Shown here: one piece after another, positions 50,041-57,297 of the stretch
Layout of the letters: the number at the start of each line of letters is the position of its first letter
Numbering within the stretch: position 1 is the stretch's first letter
Assembly (NCBI GenBank): GCA_043809645.1
Contig: JBDROX010000028.1
Span: 1 to 58,611, forward strand
DNA from: JBDROX01 sp043809645
Lineage (GTDB): Bacteria > Patescibacteriota > Patescibacteriia > Magasanikbacterales > UBA922
DNA length: 58,611 nt
Direction of reading: 5' to 3'
Translations under genes and position numbers: made by a program
The notes under the pieces: generated by a model
What the model was told of the DNA's origin: nothing
The model's database searches: none
Seen by the model: the letters and a program-made list of their open reading frames with translations, nothing else

Positions 50041-50080
50041 AAAGTAAGGAACGTCTGATTATTTCTAACCAGATCAAACA

Positions 50081-50109
50081 CTATATCACAATTTTGGACT
50101 TTTGTCAAG
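50081..50109 (-). promoter_or_regulatory. Promoter of the leader/membrane protein/corA unit
   Basis: On the minus strand TTGACA (50104-50109), a 17-bp spacer and TATAGT (50081-50086): a full consensus. It overlaps the divergent plus-strand promoter. Confidence 0.8.
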
Positions 50110-50123
50110 TCTGTGGTACAATT
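50095..50123 (+). promoter_or_regulatory. Promoter of the beta-CASP nuclease gene
   Basis: TTGGAC (50095-50100), a 17-bp spacer and extended TGG-TACAAT (50118-50123). The -35 regions of the two divergent promoters overlap, so they probably compete. Confidence 0.7.
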
Positions 50124-50182
50124 TCAAAAGAGTTGGTTTTAAAATTTGGCTTAATTTAGCTAAATTTCAACTTAGGAATATG

Positions 50183-50259
50183 CGGATAACGCTGATTTAC
50201 TGATTTCTTGTTTAGAAAGCCAATCTGTAAATCAGCATTATCAGTAATCCGTAATCTTT
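50183..50259. repeat. Heptamer-built leader with inverted repeat before the nuclease gene
   Basis: GCTGATTTAC (50191-50200) and GTAAATCAGC (50227-50236) form a perfect 10-bp stem, and TTATCAG, TAATCCG, TAATCTT (50238-50258) end one base before ATG 50260. Confidence 0.6.
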
Positions 50260-51612
50260 ATGCAACTCTCTTTCTACGGTGCAGCCCATGAAGTCACAGG
50301 CTCTTGTCATCTCCTTGATACTGGAAAAAAGAAGATCCTTGTTGACTGCGGGATGTTTCAGGGCGGAAATTTTAACGAAGGAAAGAATGGTAGTGATTTT
50401 CTATTCAATCCTGCAGAAGTAGATATTCTCCTTCTTACCCATGCACATCTCGACCACACTGGTCGTGTGCCAAAGCTTATTAAGGATGGGTTCAAGGGGC
50501 GCATCATCACTACCAAGGCGACAATTGAACTGGCTCGTCTGGTCTGGGTGGATGCATACCACATCATGAAATATAATAACAAGAAGTACCAGACACCGAT
50601 CCTATTTGGTGAGGCAGATATTGCAGAAGCATTTGGTGCATGTGAGCCAGTGGACTACCATGAGCGAGTTGATCTCGGTGATGGAGAGTCTGTGGTATTC
50701 AAAGATGCCGGGCATATTTTCGGTGCGGCATTTATTGAGCTGGCTGCAGGTGGAAAAAATATTGCTTTTTCTGGTGATGTAGGAAATAAGAATGTTCCGA
50801 TCCTCCGAGAGACAGAAGAGCTCGGGGATATTGATGTGCTAATCTGCGAGTCTACATATGGTGACAGGATTCATGAGTCAGAAACAGATAGAAAGAAGAT
50901 TCTTCTCGATCTCATCAAAAAGGGTGCAGAGCGTGGTGGCACTATTATGATGCCAGCGTTCTCCCTGGAAAGAACACAGGAAATTCTCTACCATCTCCAT
51001 GATATTAGTGAGCACGATAAAGAGCTTCCAAAGATTCCAATCTATCTCGATAGTCCGATGGCGATCGACGCTATCCCAATTTACAAGAAGTATCCAGAAT
51101 ATTATGATAAGGAAGCCTGGGATGAATATTCCAAAGGAGCTGACTTTCTTGATTTTCCTGAACTGCACATAACACACACAACAGAAGAATCAAAAAAGAT
51201 AAACAATATTCGAGGGGCCAAGATGGTCATAGCTGGAGCCGGAATGATGAACGGTGGTCGTATTATTCATCATGCATTTCGTTATCTTTCTGATCCAGCA
51301 TCTACACTCATTATTGTTGGGTACCAAGCACACGGGACTCTTGGTCGCAGGCTCTATGAAGGTGCAGAGAAAGCAAACATATTTGGAGAAGAAATTCCTG
51401 TCCGATGTGAGATCAAGGCTATTGGTGCTCTTTCTGCACATGCAGATCAGACCAAGCTTGTGGAGTGGATTGGTGGTGCAGCAAAGAAACCTAAGAAGAT
51501 ATATCTCATACATGGGGAGTCACATGCGTCTGCTTCTTTGGGACACAAAGTTAAGGAAGTGATCGGCATTGAATGCTTTGTACCAGAAGAAGGGGAGACT
51601 GTTGAGATTTAA
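50260..51612 (+). CDS. Beta-CASP metallo-beta-lactamase ribonuclease
   Basis: A 450-aa RNA-processing nuclease of the MBL beta-CASP family (YsH1/CPSF73-like). Metal-binding motifs are intact: LLTHAHLDHTGRVP, FKDAGHIFGAAF and FSGDVGNKN; the beta-CASP region has CESTYGDR, PAFSLERTQEIL and AGAGMMNGG; the C-terminal motifs are GYQAHGTLGRRL, GALSAHADQ and YLIHGE. It probably acts on mRNA or tRNA precursors in the cytoplasm. It has its own promoter and terminator. Confidence 0.92.
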   Translation: MQLSFYGAAHEVTGSCHLLDTGKKKILVDCGMFQGGNFNEGKNGSDFLFNPAEVDILLLTHAHLDHTGRVPKLIKDGFKGRIITTKATIELARLVWVDAYHIMKYNNKKYQTPILFGEADIAEAFGACEPVDYHERVDLGDGESVVFKDAGHIFGAAFIELAAGGKNIAFSGDVGNKNVPILRETEELGDIDVLICESTYGDRIHESETDRKKILLDLIKKGAERGGTIMMPAFSLERTQEILYHLHDISEHDKELPKIPIYLDSPMAIDAIPIYKKYPEYYDKEAWDEYSKGADFLDFPELHITHTTEESKKINNIRGAKMVIAGAGMMNGGRIIHHAFRYLSDPASTLIIVGYQAHGTLGRRLYEGAEKANIFGEEIPVRCEIKAIGALSAHADQTKLVEWIGGAAKKPKKIYLIHGESHASASLGHKVKEVIGIECFVPEEGETVEI

Positions 51613-51621
51613 ATAACTAAC

Positions 51622-51648
51622 AAAAGACCTCATTTGGGTCTTTTTTTA
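51622..51648 (+). terminator. Terminator of the beta-CASP nuclease gene
   Basis: AAAAGACC (51622-51629), short loop, GGGTCTTTT followed by TTTTT to 51647. Confidence 0.85.
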
Positions 51649-51650
51649 TC

Positions 51651-51679
51651 TTGCATAGAAACAATTCTTGTGCTATTGT
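51651..51679 (+). promoter_or_regulatory. Promoter of the GNAT-like gene
   Basis: TTGCAT (51651-51656), a 17-bp spacer and extended TGC-TATTGT (51674-51679). The ~38-nt leader holds the palindrome GGTTGATATCAACC and the ribosome binding site AAAGGGGG. Confidence 0.65.
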
Positions 51680-51723
51680 CTGGGAAATTGATGGTTGATA
51701 TCAACCACTGAAAGGGGGTTGAT

Positions 51724-52527
51724 ATGGCACGGGAGGAGTACTCACTTCCCCGATCTGGGGATGTGGACAAGATTTATGATATTCACAACACGCGGTGGGA
51801 GGGCGCGGAGCTTCGTCTGTCAGACAGTCAGGTTTCCCATCTTTATGATGATGGGCTCATACGGGTCATGCGCGTGAATGGTACAGTGACAGGTGTTCTG
51901 TTTATACATCGTATGTTCACTGGTGGAGCGGTCCCAGATCCGTACCAATTTCGCCTGTGGGAGCGCCTGGTACATGCAACTGCACCAGGCATTGCTCCTG
52001 ATACAATCATCATGTGGTCTATTGATGTGCCGGCTGGAAGTCCAAAGGGACTTGGAACTCGACTGATCGCAGCAGCGAAGGAAGAGTTTCGGGCGACGCC
52101 CTACCTGGCGACGTTCAGTCCAGTCAAGGGATATAAGTCATTTTGCCAAGAGATCATATCTCGCGGCGCTATTCCGAAGCGCAGGGTAGAGGAGTCTGGC
52201 ATCTACCTTTTTCTGGCTACCTCGATGAAGCGCGGGTACGAGGCCTACCTGAGATATCTCCAGGATGTTCCTGATACACACTTCATGATGCCAGAAGATT
52301 GGTATCGTGGGCGTGGTTGGGGATCGCTGTGTCCTGTGAATCGCTTCCATGCGGTTCGCAATGGTGCATCGCTTGTCGGTGTGTGGCCGGCAGGTCCTGG
52401 TGCCCGGCCATGTTCTCCATTCACGGTGATGTACTCCTACAAGGGATTCGAGACCACTGTCGCAGAGAGCTTTCGTAAGCTTCCGGATCAAGTCTTAGGA
52501 CGGAGAGCGGTTTTCAATCTCGTGTGA
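51724..52527 (+). CDS. GNAT-like acyltransferase-fold protein, orphan, GC-rich
   Basis: A 267-aa protein with a probable GNAT N-terminal half: a strand TVTGVLFIHRMF, then WSIDVPAGSPKGLGTRLIAAAKEEF, where GLGTR resembles the acyl-CoA-binding loop. The C-terminal ~90 residues (PEDWYRGRGWGSLCPVNRF...) are not recognised. Codon use is clearly GC-richer than in neighbours, and the start has a strong Shine-Dalgarno sequence, own promoter and two downstream hairpins. These features suggest lateral acquisition or a distinct expression class. Substrate unknown; the fold call is tentative. Confidence 0.55.
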   Translation: MAREEYSLPRSGDVDKIYDIHNTRWEGAELRLSDSQVSHLYDDGLIRVMRVNGTVTGVLFIHRMFTGGAVPDPYQFRLWERLVHATAPGIAPDTIIMWSIDVPAGSPKGLGTRLIAAAKEEFRATPYLATFSPVKGYKSFCQEIISRGAIPKRRVEESGIYLFLATSMKRGYEAYLRYLQDVPDTHFMMPEDWYRGRGWGSLCPVNRFHAVRNGASLVGVWPAGPGARPCSPFTVMYSYKGFETTVAESFRKLPDQVLGRRAVFNLV

Positions 52528-52530
52528 CGA

Positions 52531-52586
52531 GATGGCTCGCGCACAACATACCAAATATCTCTGGTTGTTGCTATGCGCGAGCCATC
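52531..52586 (+). other. 13-bp perfect hairpin after the GNAT-like gene
   Basis: GATGGCTCGCGCA (52531-52543) and its complement (52574-52586), GC-rich, with an inner CAAC/GTTG stem. It lies just after the stop codon and before a second, conventional terminator. It may stabilise the mRNA 3' end. Confidence 0.7.
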
Positions 52587-52595
52587 AACAAAAAA

Positions 52596-52621
52596 CACCC
52601 AACTGGGTGATTTTATTTTTT
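52596..52621 (+). terminator. Terminator of the GNAT-like gene
   Basis: CACCC-AACT-GGGTG (52596-52609) followed by ATTTTATTTTTTT. Confidence 0.85.
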
Positions 52622-52631
52622 TAAGATATGT

Positions 52632-52686
52632 GTGGCCGAGGAGGGTGCGACCTTCTTCTTAAAGGAAGCAGTGACCTCCCGGCCAC
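52632..52686. other. GC-rich hairpin in the 520-bp gap before uvrB
   Basis: GTGGCCG-A-GGAGG (52632-52644) pairs with CCTCCCGGCCAC (52675-52686) with one bulge. A 32-codon minus-strand ORF (MLDERTYTSGREV...) overlaps it without a ribosome binding site. The rest of the gap (52690-52970) is GC-rich at first, with a small hairpin ATCTCG-CAAG-CGAGAT, and a 73-codon plus-strand ORF from 52793 that I do not consider supported. It may be a remnant of a gene of the GC-rich class. Confidence 0.4.
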
Positions 52687-52975
52687 TAGTGTAGGTGCGC
52701 TCGTCAAGCATTGTGATGGCGTTTTAGGCTGCTTTCACGACAGCTTGAGTCTAACATAATCCGCGAATATTGATTGTGAGTAGCCAATACCCATGAGGAA
52801 ATGCGGCGTGCATGTAGGAGCGCAGGTGGTCTGCAATGAGTCTGCGGTCACCTGGATCTCGCAAGCGAGATTCGGTAGTTTACAGTATCAGCATTGCACG
52901 ATCCTTTCTCTAGAAAAAAATATTTTCAAGAGAAAGCATCATGAAATATTCAGGATTTATAATTATATACTACTC

Positions 52976-53004
52976 TTGCATTCTTGTCAACCTTATGATA
53001 TCAT
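52976..53004 (+). promoter_or_regulatory. uvrB promoter
   Basis: TTGCAT (52976-52981), a 17-bp spacer and extended TGA-TATCAT (52999-53004). A second extended -10, TGC-TAAAAT (53022-53027), lies closer to the gene. No LexA-type box was recognised. Confidence 0.55.
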
Positions 53005-53047
53005 TGTTCTGTAAAAAGTGCTAAAATAAGCGAAAAAAGGTAGTTTT

Positions 53048-55090
53048 ATGAGCTTTAAACTTCATTCATCTTATAAACCAGCAGGAGATCAACCTCAGGC
53101 AATAAAGGGGCTTGTTTCTGGTCTTATAAAAGGAGAGAAAAAGCAAACCCTCCTTGGTGTGACAGGTTCTGGAAAGACATTTACTATTGCAAATGTGATA
53201 GAGCAGTCCCAGCTTCCAACTCTTGTGATTGCACATAATAAAACGCTTGCAGCCCAATTGTGTAACGAGTTTCGTGAATTTTTTCCTGACAATGCAGTTG
53301 AGTATTTTGTCAGTTATTATGACTATTACCAACCAGAAGCGTATATTCCAGGAAGTGATACATATATTGAAAAAGAGGCACAAATTAATCAAGAGATAGA
53401 CAGGCTCAGACATGCTTGTACTCAAGCACTGATTTCTCGAAAAGATGTTATTATTGTTGCGTCTGTGTCTGCCATCTATAGTCTTGGAAATCCACTTGAG
53501 TATGAGAGGATTGTTCTTCATCTCGAAGCCGGGCAGCAGCTCGATAGGCGTGGAATGATGGAGCACCTCGTCAAAATGCAGTTCGAACGAACAAATATGG
53601 TTCCTCAGAGGGGGCAGTTTAGGATGCGTGGACAGGTATTTGAAATCATGCCGATTAACGAGGAGGTTATCTACAGATTTGAGATTAGCAAACAGATTGA
53701 TCTGATTGAGCGAGTGAATGCAGTATCTCGAAAGGTTGAGAGAGGACAAGAAGGTGTCTGGTTTTTTCCGGCAAAGCATTATGTGCTGGCGGACGAAGCG
53801 CGTGAGGCCGGCTTTGGAATAATAAAAGAAGAACTCAAGATTCGCCTCGCCGAACTAAAAAAAGAAAAGAAAGTACTCGAGTACGAAAGACTCAAGAGGC
53901 GAACTCGATATGATCTCGAGATGATCAAGAATATTGGGTATTGCACAGGTATTGAGAATTATTCACGACATTTTGATGGCCGTCAGCCAGGTGAGCCACC
54001 ATTCACACTGCTTGATTACTTTTCTCACAACAACGAGAAATTTCTAACTGTGATTGATGAATCTCATGTAACCATTCCACAGGTTAGGGCAATGTTCAAT
54101 GGTGACAGAGCACGGAAGGAGACGCTTGTTGATCATGGATTTCGACTTCCAAGTGCAAAGGACAATAGACCACTCACATTCGATGAGTTCGAAGAGAGGG
54201 CGGGGCAGACTATCTATGTTTCTGCCACACCATCAGAATATGAGTATAAGGAGAGCGGGCGGATTGTAGAGCAAATTGTTCGTCCGACTGGGCTTATTGA
54301 TCCAGAAGTTATTATTCAGCCATTAACATCAAAAGGTGGTTGTAAAAGCCAAGTTGAGGATGTTATTGAAAGGATACAGGATCGTATGTCAAAAGGTGAA
54401 CGAACACTCGTAACTACACTTACAAAGCGTATGGCAGAAGATCTTACTGATTATCTTGAAAAGAAGAAGATACGGGTGAGGTATCTCCACAGTGATGTGA
54501 AAACAATAGAACGTATTGAAGTTATTACTGACTTACGAAAAGGTGTTATCGACGTCATTGTAGGTGTGAATCTGCTTCGCGAGGGGTTGGATATTCCTGA
54601 GGTATCTCTCGTTGCAATTCTCGATGCTGACAAAGAAGGATTTTTACGTAGTGAAACAAGTCTCGTCCAGACGATTGGTCGAGCGGCTCGAAATGTGAAT
54701 GGTCAGGTAATTCTCTATGCAGACGAAATGACCGGTTCTATTGAGCGGGCGATTGGAGAGACAGATAGGCGTCGAGAAATCCAACTTGCATACAATAAGA
54801 AGCATAAGATTACACCGAAGACAATTGAAAAGAGTATTCGAAATATTTTGGAGGAGTTCGGTATTTCTTCGAAGCATGGGAAGAAGAAAGAAGTAAGGCA
54901 GAGAAATCAGAAGATACTTGATCTTGATTTGAAGGGTGATGGAAGAAGCCTGCCTGTCATCATAAAAGAGAAAGAAAAGAAAATGCGAGAGGCAGCGAAA
55001 GACCTTCATTTCGAACTCGCTGCCATTCTCCGTGATGAAATTGCTGTTCTCCAGAAAGTAGAGGAGATAAAGGTAAAAGAGAAGAAATAA
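53048..55090 (+). CDS. uvrB: Excinuclease ABC subunit B
   Basis: A 680-aa DNA-damage-verifying helicase. Walker A is GVTGSGKTF; the damage-probing beta-hairpin region is YYDYYQPEAYIPGSDTYIEKEA; helicase motifs include VTIPQVRAMFNGD, FVSATPSEYE-type (YVSATPSEYEY), GVNLLREGLDIPEVSLV and QTIGRAARN; the C-terminal UVR motif is in the last ~40 residues (MREAAKDLHFELAAILRDEI). Length is typical. uvrA begins at the window end, about 3.5 kb away, in the same direction. UvrC is not in the window. Confidence 0.97.
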   Translation: MSFKLHSSYKPAGDQPQAIKGLVSGLIKGEKKQTLLGVTGSGKTFTIANVIEQSQLPTLVIAHNKTLAAQLCNEFREFFPDNAVEYFVSYYDYYQPEAYIPGSDTYIEKEAQINQEIDRLRHACTQALISRKDVIIVASVSAIYSLGNPLEYERIVLHLEAGQQLDRRGMMEHLVKMQFERTNMVPQRGQFRMRGQVFEIMPINEEVIYRFEISKQIDLIERVNAVSRKVERGQEGVWFFPAKHYVLADEAREAGFGIIKEELKIRLAELKKEKKVLEYERLKRRTRYDLEMIKNIGYCTGIENYSRHFDGRQPGEPPFTLLDYFSHNNEKFLTVIDESHVTIPQVRAMFNGDRARKETLVDHGFRLPSAKDNRPLTFDEFEERAGQTIYVSATPSEYEYKESGRIVEQIVRPTGLIDPEVIIQPLTSKGGCKSQVEDVIERIQDRMSKGERTLVTTLTKRMAEDLTDYLEKKKIRVRYLHSDVKTIERIEVITDLRKGVIDVIVGVNLLREGLDIPEVSLVAILDADKEGFLRSETSLVQTIGRAARNVNGQVILYADEMTGSIERAIGETDRRREIQLAYNKKHKITPKTIEKSIRNILEEFGISSKHGKKKEVRQRNQKILDLDLKGDGRSLPVIIKEKEKKMREAAKDLHFELAAILRDEIAVLQKVEEIKVKEKK

Positions 55091-55103
55091 AAGAAAAACA
55101 TAA

Positions 55104-55126
55104 AACCCCCAAAAGGGGATTTTATG
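55104..55126 (+). terminator. uvrB terminator
   Basis: AAAACCCC, short loop, GGGGATTTT. It lies 14 bp after the uvrB stop, before a convergent lipoprotein gene. Confidence 0.75.
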
Positions 55127-55140
55127 AATCTTGATGAATG

Positions 55141-55638
55141 TTAGTTTACGTTGACCATTACATCATTACTATACACAGTACAAGCATCATCCTTTACAAC
55201 ACAAACTCGAAAATGTGCTTCGCCCTCTGGAAGGTCTTTCCAGTCGAGCGCTCTGTACGCCGAACCTCGTTCCCACCACCAGTTGGCAGGGTCAGTTGGA
55301 TCCTTATCTTCTCCTCTGACAAATCTATATCCTTCTGCCTCTCCAGCAAGGTCTTTTGGTACGTTCCACTCAAAGTGGACTATTTTTTCCCCAGTAGCCT
55401 CTGCAGTGAGTATAAATTCCTTAACTTCCATATGTGTGAGCTCTTCTTTTGTTGGTTCCTTCCCATCGATATCAGCGCTAGTATTTACTGATTCCTTATC
55501 TGTCATATCTCCTGTAGTCTCAGTTTTTGTTGAAGTGCCTGAGGTAGTGGAGTCTGAAGGTGTTTTTTCCTTGCAGCCGGCACCAGTGAGGGCGAAAGCA
55601 ATTGCAATGCATGCACACACGAGTGAGGTCTTTCTCAT
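55141..55638 (-). CDS. Lipoprotein, unknown function
   Basis: A 165-aa exported lipoprotein. The lipobox is LTGAGC at about residue 20 after a hydrophobic signal. A Ser/Thr/Glu/Lys-rich linker follows, then a ~100-aa strand-rich domain (FILTAEATGEKIVHFEWNVP, then YRFVRGEDKDPTDPANWWWE, HFRVCVVKDDACTVYSND) that looks like a fibronectin-III or Ig-like fold with two cysteines. ATG 55638 is chosen because it puts the signal peptide at the N terminus. Function unknown. Confidence 0.75.
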   Translation of the reverse strand: MRKTSLVCACIAIAFALTGAGCKEKTPSDSTTSGTSTKTETTGDMTDKESVNTSADIDGKEPTKEELTHMEVKEFILTAEATGEKIVHFEWNVPKDLAGEAEGYRFVRGEDKDPTDPANWWWERGSAYRALDWKDLPEGEAHFRVCVVKDDACTVYSNDVMVNVN

Positions 55639-55693
55639 ACAATGTGTTTGTAAAGATAAATAATGAGATCTACATTGGAAATTCAACTATTTT

Positions 55694-56036
55694 TCATAGT
55701 TCACTTTCCTTGGTTATGAGGATAGGGTCAGTGTCTGTATCGATTTTTCCATCAGTTTTTACTATAAGTATAACATCTTTGTTGTTACATTGGAGGGTTG
55801 TGTAGAATGCTTTACAGTGTCTTTTGCAGAGTTTGCCATCATTCACCCTCTTCCACGGCAATATCTACGGTGGCTGAGACTGTATTAATATCTTCCTCTT
55901 CCATAGAGCCTTCTATTACTGTGTCAGCCTTTGTAGGGAGTGGTTCTGGTGAGGGTGTTATTGGTTGGGTGGCTGTGCTGCATCCAGCACCGAGTAGGAG
56001 GAGAAGTCCTCCAATTGCCAAGAGATTCTTTCTCAT
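55694..56036 (-). CDS. Lipoprotein, probably one gene split by a frameshift
   Basis: ATG 56036 starts a signal peptide with lipobox LLGAGC and a Pro/Thr/Glu-rich linker, ending EEGE at TGA 55839. Just inside that end a GTG at 55846 opens a second 50-codon frame (GKLCKRHCKAFYTTLQC, then DVILIVKTDGKIDTDTDP) to TGA 55694. Together they would make a ~110-aa lipoprotein with a small cysteine-containing domain, the layout of the neighbouring lipoprotein. Either one base is off near 55845, or the second frame is translationally coupled. Confidence 0.55.
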
Positions 56037-56047
56037 ATAGTCAATAA

Positions 56048-57226
56048 TTATGTATGATTAAATGTGTCTGTATTATGGTGATCTGGGTCTGTATTGTCAA
56101 GTTTTTGATGTTCTGTACCTATGGCATCTGAAATGCTTTTATAACCATCTTCTTCTAGAAGATTTACTAAATCTTGATTTATTTCACTAATAATCTGAGG
56201 ACCTTCATAGATCATGCCAGTGATCATCTGCACGAGTGAGGCGCCAGCTTTTATTTTCTTATATGCATCTTCTGCAGAAAATATTCCTCCACAACCGATG
56301 ATAATGAATCTTTCTTTATAATTTTTGTATGCAAAGCGGATAAGTTTGAGAGACTGTTCGGATGTTGGTTTTCCAGAAAAATTGCCTTTTCCAGCTTTTT
56401 CAATTTCTTCCTTATCAAAATGAGGATTTGATCTATCTTTGCAGAGGTTGGAAAAAATAAAACCTTTTATGAAGTTATGTTCCTTTGCAATTTCCATAAG
56501 TCTTCTCGTTCCCTCAATAGATTTTTCCAAATGCATCTTGACAAAAATTGGTTTGTTGAACTGAAGTGAACTGAGGAGTTCGAGGAGCATCTTGAATCCA
56601 CTCTCACTTGAGAATGAGTCTGCATCAGAGCCAACATGAGAAAGGTTAGGGCAGCTAATGTTCAATTCATAATATGACCCGAGCCTTGAGTTGATAGCTT
56701 TTCGAAATCCCTCGACAACATCCTTAGCCTGGTCTTCTAGCGAATTGTATTTTTTATTCGTTGATCCAATACTAATTCCAAGTGGTATTGTTTCAATCGT
56801 ATATTTCATGTGCCTAAGATTTTTATCCATGCCTGCACTCTTGAATCCTTTGTTCACGAGGAGGGATTTTGATTTTGGAAGTCTCCCAAGTCTTGGTTTT
56901 TCATTCCCTTCATAGGGTTCATTTGTGATGGTTCCGACTGTGTGGAAGCCAAATCCTAGGTGAGGAAGTACTCCAATCCATTTCGCATCGTAGTCAAATC
57001 CTGCTGCCAGGCCAATTGGATTATCAAATTTGAGTCCGGAAATATGCTGTTTTAGTGCAAGGTGTTTGAAACTGAAGAAAAAGTCAAATGTTTTTTGAAA
57101 CACTTTGTTCTTTCCAAAGTGTTTCATCGCGCCAGTCATATGGTTGTGTACTTTTTCTGGATCAATTCGAAAATAGATCGGTTTCATGATCTTTTGGTAG
57201 AGAAATTTTATTGCTTTGATTTTCAT
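56048..57226 (-). CDS. pyrD: Dihydroorotate dehydrogenase, class 2-like with active-site Cys
   Basis: A 392-aa flavoenzyme of pyrimidine synthesis. The N-terminal helical extension (FLYQKIMKPIYFRIDPEKVHNH) and NPIGLAAGFDYDA, VGTITNEPYEGNEKPRLGRL are features of membrane-bound class 2 enzymes, yet the catalytic base lies in ELNISCPNLS, where class 2 usually has Ser (SSPN) and class 1 has Cys. The FMN phosphate site IIGCGGIFSAEDAYKKIKAGASLVQ is intact. The electron acceptor is therefore uncertain. A promoter with a start 1-2 nt before the ATG makes it leaderless. Confidence 0.9.
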   Translation of the reverse strand: MKIKAIKFLYQKIMKPIYFRIDPEKVHNHMTGAMKHFGKNKVFQKTFDFFFSFKHLALKQHISGLKFDNPIGLAAGFDYDAKWIGVLPHLGFGFHTVGTITNEPYEGNEKPRLGRLPKSKSLLVNKGFKSAGMDKNLRHMKYTIETIPLGISIGSTNKKYNSLEDQAKDVVEGFRKAINSRLGSYYELNISCPNLSHVGSDADSFSSESGFKMLLELLSSLQFNKPIFVKMHLEKSIEGTRRLMEIAKEHNFIKGFIFSNLCKDRSNPHFDKEEIEKAGKGNFSGKPTSEQSLKLIRFAYKNYKERFIIIGCGGIFSAEDAYKKIKAGASLVQMITGMIYEGPQIISEINQDLVNLLEEDGYKSISDAIGTEHQKLDNTDPDHHNTDTFNHT

Positions 57227-57234
57227 ACCAGGCT

Positions 57235-57262
57235 ATTGTAGCAGACTGCTCAATTTTGTCGA
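57235..57262 (-). promoter_or_regulatory. pyrD promoter (leaderless)
   Basis: On the minus strand TCGACA (57257-57262), a 16-bp spacer and extended TGC-TACAAT (57235-57240). The -10 box ends 8 nt before the start codon. Confidence 0.6.
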
Positions 57263-57268
57263 GGGATC

Positions 57269-57295
57269 AAAAAAGAGGGTAGACCCTCTTTTTTC
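57269..57295. terminator. Terminator between the histidine kinase and pyrD
   Basis: AAAAAAGAGGGT-AG-ACCCTCTTTTTT, a near-perfect 12-bp stem whose arms give a T-run on both strands. It ends the histidine kinase transcript. Confidence 0.85.
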
Positions 57296-57297
57296 TA

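Noticed and set aside
52660..52675. SRP RNA, because of GGAAGCAG
   Set aside because: The GGAA tetraloop and symmetric loop that should precede the motif are missing and the surrounding stem does not fit.
52793..53014. A 73-codon ORF before uvrB
   Set aside because: It lacks a ribosome binding site, runs across the uvrB promoter and changes composition halfway.
53066..53779. A 237-codon minus-strand ORF inside uvrB
   Set aside because: Antisense shadow of a highly conserved gene.
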